From: Pseudomonas avellanae BPIC 631
Lineage (GTDB): Bacteria > Pseudomonadota > Gammaproteobacteria > Pseudomonadales > Pseudomonadaceae
Length of the DNA: 37,816 nucleotides
NCBI RefSeq assembly: GCF_000444135.1
Contig: NZ_ATDK01000569.1
Location: forward strand, 1-37,816
Reading direction: 5' to 3'
Shown here: positions 8,489-17,147 of the stretch, in pieces
Numbering within the stretch: position 1 is the first letter of the stretch
Layout: every line of letters starts with the position of its first letter
Program-made: the position numbers and the translations under genes
Notes under the pieces: model-generated
Database searches by the model: none
What the model saw: the letters and a program-made list of their open reading frames with translations, nothing else
Told to the model about the DNA's origin: nothing

Positions 8489-9604
8489 ATGGATGCCGTC
8501 TCTCCGCTGGATGCTTATGAACGTGCGGTCCAGCGTGGTTTTCAGCCCGATCAGGCGCAGTTGCAGGCCGTGCAGCAGCTGCAGGCGTGTTACCTGACGC
8601 TGACCGAATCTCGCGGTCAGGCGCAGGGCGTGTACCTGTGGGGCCCGGTAGGGCGCGGCAAGACCTGGCTGATGGACCGTTTTTTCGAAAGCCTCAATGT
8701 GCCGGCAAGGCGTCAGCATTTTCATCACTTCATGCGCTGGGTCCACAAGCGCATGTTCGAACTGATGGGCACGCCCCAACCGCTGACCGTGGTCGCCAAA
8801 GAGCTGGCGCGGGACGTGCGGGTGATGTGTTTCGACGAACTGTTCGTGACCGACATCGGTGATGCGGTGATCCTCGGCGGTCTGTTGCAAGTGATGTTCG
8901 AGCAGGGCGTGGTGCTGGTGTGCACCTCCAACCAGCCACCGGACCAGTTGTACAGCCACGGCCACAACCGCGAGCGCTTCCTGCCCGCCGTTGCGGCTAT
9001 CCAGAAATACATGAAGGTTGTGGCGGTGGACGGCGGTGAAGACCATCGCCTGCACCCCGGCCAGTTGCACCAGCGCTATTGGGTGGCCCAAGCGGGTCAG
9101 CCGAGTGCCTTGCAGGGGATATTCGAAGCCCTGAGTGCCGGCCAGCCGGTGCACGACTCGCAGGTCATGCTGGGTTATCGCAGCATCAACGTGGTTGAGC
9201 ATTCCGACACGGCGGTGTGGTGCCGCTATCGCGACCTGTGTGAGCAGCCGCTGGCGGCGATGGACTTTATCGCGCTGTGCGATCGATTTTCGGTGATCCT
9301 GCTCAGCGAAGTGCCGGTTCTGGGCGCTGTGCAGCGCGAGGCGAAGATTGCCCGTGGCACCGAGGATGGTGTGGAGCAGGTCACGGCGGGAGATCGTGAA
9401 CTGCCGCAACTGTCGCCCAACGACGATGGCGTGCGGCGTTTCATTGCCCTGGTAGATGAGTGCTACGACCGGCGCATTCCACTGTATGTAGAAGCGCCAG
9501 TGCCGATGGACGAGCTCTATACCCAGGGTTATCTGTCATTTGCCTTCCGCCGCACGCTGAGCCGGCTACAGGAAATGCAACTGGAGCGCTTCACCGAGTT
9601 GTGA
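8489..9604 (+). CDS. zapE: AFG1/ZapE-family ATPase
   Basis: A 371-residue P-loop ATPase of the AFG1-like family. The family-specific Walker A GPVGRGKT is close to the N-terminus in YLWGPVGRGKTWLMDRFF, and the Walker B is VMCFDELFVTDIGDA. E. coli ZapE is a division-site protein that acts on the Z ring under stress; pseudomonads may carry more than one paralogue, so this may not be the main ZapE. A GTG at 8480 would add three residues, but the ATG at 8489 is preferred because a GAAGG ribosome site lies 10 bp before it. The gene ends 3 bp before the stop of the convergent RarD-type gene. Confidence 0.85.
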   Translation: MDAVSPLDAYERAVQRGFQPDQAQLQAVQQLQACYLTLTESRGQAQGVYLWGPVGRGKTWLMDRFFESLNVPARRQHFHHFMRWVHKRMFELMGTPQPLTVVAKELARDVRVMCFDELFVTDIGDAVILGGLLQVMFEQGVVLVCTSNQPPDQLYSHGHNRERFLPAVAAIQKYMKVVAVDGGEDHRLHPGQLHQRYWVAQAGQPSALQGIFEALSAGQPVHDSQVMLGYRSINVVEHSDTAVWCRYRDLCEQPLAAMDFIALCDRFSVILLSEVPVLGAVQREAKIARGTEDGVEQVTAGDRELPQLSPNDDGVRRFIALVDECYDRRIPLYVEAPVPMDELYTQGYLSFAFRRTLSRLQEMQLERFTEL

Positions 9605-9607
9605 TGC

Positions 9608-10492
9608 TCAGGCCGCATCCCGGCGGCGCTGGGCCAGCATGTGCTTGGCGCCTTCGATCATCAGCACCACGACCGCCAGCCAGATCGGCAGGTAAGTCAG
9701 CCATTCATCACGACCGATGCTTTCGCCCAGCAGCAGGGCAACGCCGACCAGCAGGATCGGCTCGACGTAACTGAGCAGCCCGAACAGGCTGAACGGCAGC
9801 AAGCGGCTGGCGACGATGTAACTGACCAGCGCCGAGGCGCTGATCACCCCGAGCAGCGGAATCAGCAGGTACAGCAGCGGTGCCTGCTGAATGGCGTGCG
9901 GGTGGCCGTTGCTGATGAACCACAAGCCGATGGGCAGCATCAACAGCATGTCAAACCACAGGCCGCCGAGGTGATCGGTCTTGAGTTTGCGGCGCAGCAC
10001 GAAGTAGAGCGGATAGCCGCCCGCGACCAGCAGGGTTTCCCAGGAAAAGCTGCCCAGCCGCCACAGTTCATGACCGACGCCGATCATGGCAAACGCCGCT
10101 GCAACCTTTTGCAGGTACGACAGGTGCTCGCCGTACACCACCCGGCCGGTGAAGATCATGCTCAGCGGCAGCAGAAAATAACCCAGCGACACTTCCAGGC
10201 TGCGCCCGTGCAGCGGTGCCCACATAAAGATCAGCAGCTGCGCGCCGAGCAACATCGACGACAGCAACAGCCCGAAAATCAGCAACGGTTGCTGCCAGAG
10301 TCGCGCCGCCAGGTCACGGACTCGCCGCCAGTCCCCGCTGACCAGCATGAACAGCGTGGCGCACGGCACCGTCAGCAGCATGCGCCAGCCGAAAATCTCT
10401 TCGCCGTCGAGAGGCTTCATCAGCGAGGTATAGAAATACATGACCCCGAACAGCACGGAAGCCAGAACCGACAGCACGACACCTTTGAACAC
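9608..10492 (-). CDS. rarD: RarD-type EamA-family permease
   Basis: A 294-residue membrane protein with about ten helices and the two-repeat layout of the drug/metabolite (EamA) exporters. The RarD-like N-terminus is MFKGVVLSVLASVLFGVMYF, and the second repeat ends with SYVEPILLVGVALLLGE, which is typical of RarD. The substrate of RarD proteins is unknown (RarD was named from a chloramphenicol-sensitivity locus). It is monocistronic, convergent with the AFG1-type gene and divergent from the MFS gene. Confidence 0.85.
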   Translation of the reverse strand: MFKGVVLSVLASVLFGVMYFYTSLMKPLDGEEIFGWRMLLTVPCATLFMLVSGDWRRVRDLAARLWQQPLLIFGLLLSSMLLGAQLLIFMWAPLHGRSLEVSLGYFLLPLSMIFTGRVVYGEHLSYLQKVAAAFAMIGVGHELWRLGSFSWETLLVAGGYPLYFVLRRKLKTDHLGGLWFDMLLMLPIGLWFISNGHPHAIQQAPLLYLLIPLLGVISASALVSYIVASRLLPFSLFGLLSYVEPILLVGVALLLGESIGRDEWLTYLPIWLAVVVLMIEGAKHMLAQRRRDAA

Positions 10493-10769
10493 AACCGCCT
10501 CTCTGGAAGTTTTAAGTAGCAGGATTGCGCACCTGCGTGGTGCGAGCGGCGGTCAGTCTAGTGTGCCAGCGCGGGAAAAGCTTCACTTCGGGACCTATTA
10601 TCCGAGGGCCGGCCGCTCGTTATAACGGCTGGGTGAGTAAAGGCGAACGTTGATAGCAGCAATGGAACGCGCTCCATTTCAGCGCGTCAGACATTTGGTT
10701 AATCGATCAGCTTTGTTAGGCTGTCGCGCTGGCTGGTGCGATTCTGTCCGGCAATCAAAAGGAGCATGC

Positions 10770-11921
10770 ATGACCTCTTTCAGCACCGCAGCCCAGGACG
10801 CCAAGGCTGGGGCGGAACAATCTTCGACGCGTATCGCGTTTTTCATTGCCGGTTTCAGCGTGGCGTCGTGGGCGCCACTGGTGCCGTACGTCAAGCAGCG
10901 CATGGGCCTTGATGAGGGCACGCTGGGTCTGTTGTTGCTATGTCTTGGCGTCGGCTCGATTCTTTCCATGCCCTTGGCAGGCGCATTGGCTGCGCGATTC
11001 GGTTGTCGGCGATTGCTGGTCTGTTCGACGCTGCTGATCTGTCTGTGCCTGCCGTTGCTGGCGACGATATCCAGTCTGCCGCTGCTGATCGCCACACTGT
11101 TTGTGTTCGGCGCAAGCATGGGTGGGGTGGATTGCACGGCCAACGTCCAGGCGGTGATTGTCGAGCGCAACAGCGGCAAGACCATGATGTCGGGGTTTCA
11201 CGGCCTGTTCAGTCTTGGCGGTATTGTGGGTGCTGCCGGGGTTGCCGGCCTGCTCAGTCTCGGCATTTCGCCGTTTTATTCGATGCTGGTGGTGGTCGTG
11301 CTGACCCTTGTGGCGTTGGCCAAGGCGGCGCCGAACCTGTTGCCCTACGGCAGCCCGTCGGACGGGCCTGCTTTTGCGGTCCCGCGTGGCGTAGTGCTGT
11401 TTATCGGCCTGCTGTGTTTTACCGTGTTTCTGGCCGAAGGCGCGATGCTCGACTGGAGCGCAGTGTTCCTGACCTCATTGCGCGGCGTCGAAGCCTCTTA
11501 TGCCGGGCTGGGCTACGCGGTGTTCGCGGTGACCATGACCCTGGGGCGGCTGTTCGGTGATGCCATTGTCCGACGGGTCGGCTCCAATCGGGTGATCATT
11601 CTGGGCGGGCTGTGTGCGGCGGGCGGGTTGGCAGTGGCGACCTTGATTCCGGTCTGGCAGGCGGCATTGCTGGGCTATGCGCTGGTGGGCGCAGGCTGTT
11701 CGAATATCGTGCCGGTGTGTTACAGCGCAGTCGGTCGGCAGAAAACCATGCCGCAAAGTGTGGCCATCCCGGCGATTACCACAGTGGGCTATGCCGGGAT
11801 TCTGATCGGTCCTGCGGCGATTGGCTTTATCGCTCACGTCAGTAGCCTTGAGCTGGCGTTCATGATCGTTGCCGTCATGCTGCTGGGCGTTGCAATCGGT
11901 GGCAGCAAGCTGCGCACCTGA
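10770..11921 (+). CDS. MFS transporter, YbjJ/fucose-permease-like
   Basis: A 383-residue major-facilitator protein with about twelve hydrophobic helices. Family features include FSVASWAPLVPYVKQRMG in helix 1 and the loop 2-3 motif LAARFGCRRLL. The frame is open back to 10650, but the ATG at 10770 is chosen because AAAAGGAG lies 5 bp before it and because the protein then starts shortly before helix 1. The resemblance to YbjJ and sugar permeases is general, so no substrate is proposed. It ends 6 bp from the stop of the convergent PhzF-like gene. Confidence 0.85.
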   Translation: MTSFSTAAQDAKAGAEQSSTRIAFFIAGFSVASWAPLVPYVKQRMGLDEGTLGLLLLCLGVGSILSMPLAGALAARFGCRRLLVCSTLLICLCLPLLATISSLPLLIATLFVFGASMGGVDCTANVQAVIVERNSGKTMMSGFHGLFSLGGIVGAAGVAGLLSLGISPFYSMLVVVVLTLVALAKAAPNLLPYGSPSDGPAFAVPRGVVLFIGLLCFTVFLAEGAMLDWSAVFLTSLRGVEASYAGLGYAVFAVTMTLGRLFGDAIVRRVGSNRVIILGGLCAAGGLAVATLIPVWQAALLGYALVGAGCSNIVPVCYSAVGRQKTMPQSVAIPAITTVGYAGILIGPAAIGFIAHVSSLELAFMIVAVMLLGVAIGGSKLRT

Positions 11922-11927
11922 ATGCCG

Positions 11928-12761
11928 CTACAACTTGCGCGCCATTCCTGAAACCCGGATTGAACTGCCGATCTGCTCAGGGATCTCGGCGCGCAGACGC
12001 GACGGGCTGCCCATGTCGTCGCCTTGCAGGATGTCGATCAGCCCGCCGTGCGGCCAGCCGATGTCACGCAGATAACCGCCCAGCGCTGCCGTGGCCGCAC
12101 CCGTGGCCGGATCTTCGTACACGCCACCGAACGCAAACGGGTTGCGGGTATGAAACATCTGATCGGTTTCTGCCCAGGCCAGCAGAATCGTTGCCCAGCC
12201 CTCACGCACCATCAACTCGCGCCCGGCCTGTTGGTCGTAATGCATGGCCTTGAGCGCTGCGCGACTGTTCAGCGCCAGAATCAGATGCCCGGCACCGCCG
12301 TTTATATGCGCTGGCGGGATGCGCTCATCCAGATCGCTGTGCGTATAGCCGAACAGCGTCAGCGCTTCTTCCAGCAACTGCGCGCTGACCGGTTTGCTGA
12401 ACGTGGGCGGCGATTGCAGCGCAGCCGACGTCAGCGAACCCTGAGCATGCCCCTCGACCGTGATCTGTGTCTGATTGAGGGTCAGATCGAACACACCATC
12501 GCCTTTCTGCGCCGCCAGGGCGGCACCCAGCGCAATGGTGGCATGACCGCAGAACGGCACTTCGGCCAGTGGCGAGAAATAACGCACCCGCCAGCCGTTT
12601 TCGAGAGGGGCGGCGAACACAGTTTCGGAAAAGCCGACGTCGGCCGCGATCTGCTGCATGCGTACCTCATCAGGCAGCGAGGCACCCAGCCATACACCCG
12701 CCGGATTACCGCCTTGATCGCCATCGCTGAACGCGGCCAGTTTGAGTATTTCGGTTGTCAT
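11928..12761 (-). CDS. PhzF-family isomerase
   Basis: A 277-residue protein of the PhzF/diaminopimelate-epimerase fold. The catalytic-glutamate motif is GFSETVF (Glu46), and the two family loops PFCGHATIALG and EDPATGAAT are intact. PhzF itself isomerises an intermediate of phenazine synthesis, but most members of the family, including this one, have no phenazine genes nearby, so the substrate is unknown. It is monocistronic; its upstream side borders the anti-phage module. Confidence 0.88.
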   Translation of the reverse strand: MTTEILKLAAFSDGDQGGNPAGVWLGASLPDEVRMQQIAADVGFSETVFAAPLENGWRVRYFSPLAEVPFCGHATIALGAALAAQKGDGVFDLTLNQTQITVEGHAQGSLTSAALQSPPTFSKPVSAQLLEEALTLFGYTHSDLDERIPPAHINGGAGHLILALNSRAALKAMHYDQQAGRELMVREGWATILLAWAETDQMFHTRNPFAFGGVYEDPATGAATAALGGYLRDIGWPHGGLIDILQGDDMGSPSRLRAEIPEQIGSSIRVSGMARKL

Positions 12762-12858
12762 GAGCTCGGGTCCTTGCCGTGGTCAGGGGCGCACAGTGTG
12801 CTATGCAGAGGGGCGGGTAATCCAGTGAGAAAGGCGGGCAGGATGTGGGAAATCGCCA

Positions 12859-13539
12859 TCACTTCTGCAAGAAGTGTCTGATCGTCGTAGCGTAGGGGAG
12901 CCAGCGGGTGGCTTCGATCTCCCCCCGGAAATACGCGTCACGCTCAGCGTCTGACCACGAAGCGATCTCGGACAGATCCGCATCGTGCATCTTGCGGTAG
13001 CTGCGCACTGCGTTTGCCCGAGCGCCCTCAAGCGCTGGATTGTCGAGACCAAACACGCGAATGGTCTCGGTGGCGCAGCTATTTTCGTGATCACTCAGGT
13101 TGTTACGGGCGAGCACCTTTCCAGAAGAATGGAAATACAGGTAATGCTCAGGATCATGTTCGTCGGGTTTGACGAGAAGGCCTGGGTCGTAGGCAGGAGC
13201 CGAGCGTCGATCCTTGTGGTGGCCGCAATGTTGGGTACTGCCACAGGCGAGAAAAAGGTTGCTCCAGGCAAATGTCAGTTCCGGAAAGTGATCCGGATTC
13301 TTGCGCCGAAAATGCTCGATATGGCCTTCATGAAAAATGGCCCCCTCGCAATAAGCACATCGCACGCCGTACTCGGCGGCGTCTTCTGTAGTGACACCGT
13401 CGATACCTTGTAGCTGTACGAGCGCAAAGCGCAGCTGTTTCTTGCAGGTCCCGCGAAAGTCTGATCACTCATGGGTCGGATGATTGTAGTCGGCGAGGCA
13501 GGGAGGAGCATCCACAGAGGTGCGATCCAGTTTGAGCAC
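12859..13539 (-). pseudogene. ptuB: ptuB: HNH nuclease of a Septu-type anti-phage module, interrupted by an in-frame TGA
   Basis: The reading frame begins at a GTG (13539-13537), 5 bp after the ptuA stop and 9 bp after an AAGGG ribosome site, and encodes MLKLDRTSVDAPP then LADYNHPTHE. It meets TGA at 13465-13467, and continues in the same frame with SDFRGTCKKQLRFALV to 12859. The long part holds the HNH/TIGR02646-type nuclease core: CAYCEGAIFHEGHIEHFRRK, then WSNLFLACG and CGHHKDRR. Homologues of this family begin well before CAYC, so the part upstream belongs to the gene. The TGA probably replaces a TGG tryptophan codon (HEWSDF). Without readthrough, translation could only restart inside, for example at GTG 13365, which would remove the N-terminal segment. 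The metal-binding and HNH residues themselves are intact, so the break looks recent. Could be a sequencing error. Confidence 0.75.
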
Positions 13540-13544
13540 GACGG

Positions 13545-14870
13545 TCAGCCCTTGGTGTTCGAGTGTTTTTGCAATTTGAACGTCTGAAAACGGATCAGCC
13601 TGTCAGCGTCCAGAATCACCTGATGCTGTGCTCCATAAAAATCGAGAAGCTTTTTGCGCAGAGCCAGGCCGTTGTGATCTTCATGGGGGCCATTTTCGAT
13701 TTTTGCGGTGTATTCGGCTATCCAAAGTGCTTCAGCTACCGGAGGAATGGGGTTCACGCCCATGATGTCGTTGAGCGCAATGGCGCTTTCAACGCCTTTG
13801 ACCTCCTGTGGCGGGCATGCAGTTTGCCAGTTTTCATCGGCGTCCTGAAATACCATGCGTATACATTCACGTTTTACCGTCGAGAGTACCTGCGGGCTGT
13901 GCGTGCTGACAATGAACTGGATGTTCGGGAACGCTTTACGAAGGCTGGCAACCACACGTTGTTGCCAGGCCGGATGCAAGTGCAGATCTACTTCATCGAT
14001 CAATACGATGCCTGTCGTCTTTAGCGATGCCTGTTCCTTGAGGTGGCCATTCAGGCGAGAGCAACGCAATGCCAGATCAGCGACCAGCGTAATCATGGCG
14101 CGCACACCGTCACTGAGCAGGCCCAGTGGAAGTGCGGAGTGGTCGGCATGAGATATGGACAACTCTTCATACGTCAGGCTGTAATGGAAGTCGCTCCAGC
14201 CTTCCTCCGCCATCACCTCGTTCACCGCATTTCTGATGCCCTGCAAACGTGGCTCAAGATTTGAATGCTCGTAACCGACCTGCTGTTTTTGCTGAATGAC
14301 GGCCAGAGTCGCCTTCCTCATCCACTCCTGTAACTGCACATAAGTAGAGAACGCGGACAGACAATCTTCGTAGCCTGCCGTGCGACTCTCGGTCAGGATC
14401 GCTTTGCTGGAGACGTTTTTGTGACTGACCCAGAGGCGCCGTGAACTGTAATAGCGCACAACCGGCAGTGAAATTGCCGAATCGCTGCGCAGCAGTAACT
14501 GAAGTTCTTTTCCCCACGCCGCCAGCGGCTCGGCTTCTTTGGTGGTTGTACGGCTTTTGGGACCGTTAAGTGCTCGTTGCCAACGCTTCGCAGGGTTGGA
14601 CATTTCTGCGCTGATGATCACGGGAAATTGCTGCTCGCTTTCAAAACCTTCGCCTACCCGCGCATAACGGGCATCAGTGCGCTCGATGTGCCTGGACATT
14701 CCCTGATCGAACGAGCCGACGAAGGGGCCTAGAGCCGCAACAATGGCTTCAAGAACCGACGTCTTGCCTTGCCCATTGCGTGCGGAAATTACCGTCAATT
14801 GGGGATCGAATTCGATATCGAACTCTGCAAAGCGACGGTAGTTCTTAAGGCAAAGCCTGGTCAGGTTCAT
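13545..14870 (-). CDS. ptuA: PtuA-like AAA/ABC-type ATPase of a Septu-type anti-phage module
   Basis: A 441-residue SMC/RecF-like ATPase. Walker A is ARNGQGKTS (30-38), the signature motif LSDGVR is at 252-257, Walker B IVLIDEVD at 288-295 runs into HLHPAWQQ, and the H-loop STHSP is at 322-326. Pairing with a downstream HNH gene of the TIGR02646 type is the hallmark of Septu (PtuA-PtuB); the same pair is the effector of retron Ec78, but no reverse transcriptase lies near. In known systems PtuA holds PtuB as a nuclease complex that stops phage. The ATG at 14870 is preferred over one at 14900 because the protein then starts with the usual MNLTRLCLKNYRRF. The ATPase gene is intact though its partner is not. 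Confidence 0.85.
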   Translation of the reverse strand: MNLTRLCLKNYRRFAEFDIEFDPQLTVISARNGQGKTSVLEAIVAALGPFVGSFDQGMSRHIERTDARYARVGEGFESEQQFPVIISAEMSNPAKRWQRALNGPKSRTTTKEAEPLAAWGKELQLLLRSDSAISLPVVRYYSSRRLWVSHKNVSSKAILTESRTAGYEDCLSAFSTYVQLQEWMRKATLAVIQQKQQVGYEHSNLEPRLQGIRNAVNEVMAEEGWSDFHYSLTYEELSISHADHSALPLGLLSDGVRAMITLVADLALRCSRLNGHLKEQASLKTTGIVLIDEVDLHLHPAWQQRVVASLRKAFPNIQFIVSTHSPQVLSTVKRECIRMVFQDADENWQTACPPQEVKGVESAIALNDIMGVNPIPPVAEALWIAEYTAKIENGPHEDHNGLALRKKLLDFYGAQHQVILDADRLIRFQTFKLQKHSNTKG

Positions 14871-14945
14871 AGGTCTCTTCTGGCTGAACGAAGTTCGCAC
14901 ATACTAACAGTGCAGGCTCGTTAGCGCCCGTGCAAACCCGAACAC

Positions 14946-15428
14946 TCAAAGCACCTCACATCTCGCCATACGCCGTTGGACCAGCCGTTCGCGCAGGGTG
15001 TCGTAGGCCCAGTTGAACAGCATGGTGTAAGGCAGAAACATTATCAGCAGACCGATGTCCAGCCAGAATGCCTGCATCAGCCTGATCGACAGCCACCAGG
15101 CGGCCAGTGGCACAACTGCCAGAATAAGCCCTGCCTCGAAACCGATGGCGTGGAGGATGCGGGTCATGGCCGTCATGGCAAATCCGAGTCGGCTCCGCAG
15201 CCGGTCGAACAGGGCGTTGTAGACCATGTTCCAGAGCATGGCGACGGTGGAAATCATCACCGTCATGATGCCCATCATGGCCAGCGAGTGGTCCATGATC
15301 CAGGCCAGCAGCGGCGCGACCAGAATCACGCCGCCGACCTCGAACAGGGTGGCGTGCAGCGCGCGTTCGCGGATAGTTTTATGCACTTCAGGTGGGTGCT
15401 GACGTGTGTGCTGTTTGCTGTGAGTCAT
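14946..15428 (-). CDS. AceI/PACE-family multidrug efflux protein
   Basis: A 160-residue four-helix membrane protein of the PACE family (bacterial transmembrane pair). The family repeats are visible: RERALHATLFEVGG, with the glutamate important for transport in AceI, and RILHAIGFEAGLI; the WNMVYNALFD and FNWAYDTLRE helices also repeat. PACE proteins export biocides such as chlorhexidine, and short diamines. The ATG at 15428 is chosen because an AAAAGGA ribosome site precedes it by 10 bp; an ATG at 15455 has none. It is divergent from a LysR gene, the usual arrangement for this family, so that protein probably controls it. Confidence 0.88.
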   Translation of the reverse strand: MTHSKQHTRQHPPEVHKTIRERALHATLFEVGGVILVAPLLAWIMDHSLAMMGIMTVMISTVAMLWNMVYNALFDRLRSRLGFAMTAMTRILHAIGFEAGLILAVVPLAAWWLSIRLMQAFWLDIGLLIMFLPYTMLFNWAYDTLRERLVQRRMARCEVL

Positions 15429-15500
15429 GTTCAGGCTGTCCTTTTGCTCGTTCATGGCCGCATTATCATCGGTGTTTACGTTAATCTGAAAATCATTACC

Positions 15501-15515
15501 ATCGGTAAAACCGAT
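15501..15515. promoter_or_regulatory. LysR-type operator candidate between the PACE gene and its regulator
   Basis: ATCGGT-AAA-ACCGAT is a perfect 6-bp dyad with a 3-bp centre and fits the T-N11-A pattern of LysR-type binding sites. It lies 11 bp before the lysR ATG and about 73 bp before the PACE gene start, so one bound regulator could control both directions. Confidence 0.55.
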
Positions 15516-15526
15516 AAGAGATGGCC

Positions 15527-16411
15527 ATGAGTTATTCACCTGAAGCCCTGGAAGCTTTTGTTCAGATCGCCGCACTGGGTTCGTTCAGCGCCGCTGCCCG
15601 GCGTCTGGGCAAGAGCCAATCGACCATCAGTGAGGCGATTGCCCGGCTGGAAATCGACCTGGGGCTGGAGTTGTTTGATCGCTCGTCAAGGCAGCCGGTG
15701 CTGACCGAAGCGGGGCGGGTCATGCTTGGCCGCGTCGATGACCTGCTGTGCGCCTCGGACCGGCTGCGCCGTGCTGCCGCGCGACTGGCAGCGGGCGTTG
15801 AGCCACGGTTGACGCTGGTGCTGTCCGATGCCAACCAGTTTGCGGATTTCGAGCGGCTGATGACTGAACTGGATCAGCGCTTCCCCGAGCTGGAAATGGA
15901 ATGTGTGTTTGCCGAGCATGGCGATGCGATCAGCCTGGTGCAATCGGGTCGGGCATCTCTGGGACTGCTGTCGGCGCAAGCGAGCTACCCACCGGAAATC
16001 GGCCACGCGACCATCGACGAAAGCGCTGATTTTGGTCTGTTCGTGTCGCACAAACATCCGCTGGCCGCGCTGGAGCGGGTCGATTATCAGCAACTGGCGC
16101 GCTACCGCGCCTTGCGCCTCAACACACTGGTCGAGCGCAGCATCCCCACCGACGACCTGCCCACCAGCGGCCACCGTCACTGGTCAGCGCCCAATTACCT
16201 GCTGCTGATGGACATGGCGGCGTTCGGTTTCGGCTGGTCGGCCTTGCCGCGCTGGCTGGTGTCGCGCTATTCCGGCGGGTTGCTCAAGGAACTGAAAGTC
16301 GCGGGATGGCCGCGTCGTTCGGCGGTGGACATCATCTGGTCGTTCGAGCGCAGCCTTGGGCCGGCGGGGGCATGGTTGCTGGATTCGCTGGTGCCGTTTG
16401 CGGGAGAGTGA
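15527..16411 (+). CDS. LysR-family regulator, probably of the PACE efflux gene
   Basis: A 294-residue LysR-type protein. The N-terminal winged helix-turn-helix spans about residues 3-62 (LEAFVQIAALGSFSAAARRLG, then SQSTISEAIARLE), followed by the substrate-binding domain (about 88-290). The ATG at 15527 is preferred to the one at 15521 since AAGAG then lies 6 bp before it. It is divergent from the PACE efflux gene with a dyad between, which fits local, inducer-dependent activation. Confidence 0.88.
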   Translation: MSYSPEALEAFVQIAALGSFSAAARRLGKSQSTISEAIARLEIDLGLELFDRSSRQPVLTEAGRVMLGRVDDLLCASDRLRRAAARLAAGVEPRLTLVLSDANQFADFERLMTELDQRFPELEMECVFAEHGDAISLVQSGRASLGLLSAQASYPPEIGHATIDESADFGLFVSHKHPLAALERVDYQQLARYRALRLNTLVERSIPTDDLPTSGHRHWSAPNYLLLMDMAAFGFGWSALPRWLVSRYSGGLLKELKVAGWPRRSAVDIIWSFERSLGPAGAWLLDSLVPFAGE

Positions 16412-16548
16412 GGCGGGTTCACCACAACATTCGTACGATTTCCTCGATAAAACTCGGAATGGTCTGACAGACCAGAGTGGGCATCTCCTTTAGTTTCGTC
16501 ACCCCACGGCCGCAGGCCGCTATTGCGTGACGACTCCAGGGTGCCCAC

Positions 16549-17058
16549 ATGATTTCCTCTGCACGGTTCGGCGACCAGCATGCCTGTCCGCTTCCGGGCC
16601 ACGGCATCACGCCGATTATTACGGCGTCAGATGATGTCCTGATCAACGCCCTGTGCGCAGCAAGAGTCGGCGACATCTGCGCCTGCGGAGCAGTGATAGT
16701 CGCAGGCTTTCCATCGATCATGGTCAATGGCCGGCCCATGGCCCACCTCGGCAGCCCGACCAGTCACGGCGGCATGCTTGTCACCGGCAGTCAGGACGTG
16801 GGAGGCGGTTTCACATTCGGCGGTGCTGCGGCCAACCGCGTGATCGACTTCTCCCGTCTTGGCATTCTGCAACCAGACGGCACGCTGGACGAGCAGCGGC
16901 TTGAGGCGTTGCTGGCTGATCCGCAGCTTGCGGGGAAGGCTGAGGCGGCGGGGGCGGTGGTTGATACGTCTGGCGTATCAGCACCACCACGACCTACGCG
17001 CTTAGAATCGCCGCTCTGTAATCATCCAGACCGTATGAACGAGCTTGCCAGCTACTAA
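16549..17058 (+). CDS. PAAR-domain type VI secretion tip protein with a short C-terminal tail
   Basis: A 169-residue protein. Residues 5-95 are a PAAR domain: RFGDQHACP, GHGITPI, CAARVGDICACG and PTSHGGMLVTGS supply the His and Cys ligands for the zinc ion at the tip of the VgrG spike. The tail (about 96-169) has no recognised domain and ends abruptly after CNHPDRMNELASY at a TAA. No VgrG, chaperone or other secretion gene is near, so this is an orphan cargo/tip gene. The tail may be a shortened toxin linker, because a broken coding region follows (17148-17487). A PAAR protein can also act without its own toxin. Confidence 0.85.
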   Translation: MISSARFGDQHACPLPGHGITPIITASDDVLINALCAARVGDICACGAVIVAGFPSIMVNGRPMAHLGSPTSHGGMLVTGSQDVGGGFTFGGAAANRVIDFSRLGILQPDGTLDEQRLEALLADPQLAGKAEAAGAVVDTSGVSAPPRPTRLESPLCNHPDRMNELASY

Positions 17059-17147
17059 TTAAATGTTCCATCGCACGGTTTTTGTGGATTTGATTGAGGT
17101 GATGATTGTACAGGTGTTCGGGTTACGGGTTCAGAGCGGTAAAGGCA

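Noticed and set aside
7874..9409. A 511-codon minus-strand frame opposite the SulP and AFG1-type genes.
   Set aside because: It spans two well-supported genes in antisense and its translation is rich in His, Gln and Arg without domains.
13275..13511. Reading ptuB from the ATG at 13472 (MSDQTF...) with a frameshift into the nuclease frame.
   Set aside because: The nuclease frame itself continues upstream through the TGA with a sensible protein and a start next to ptuA, so a single nonsense change explains more than a frameshift. No slippery sequence is seen.
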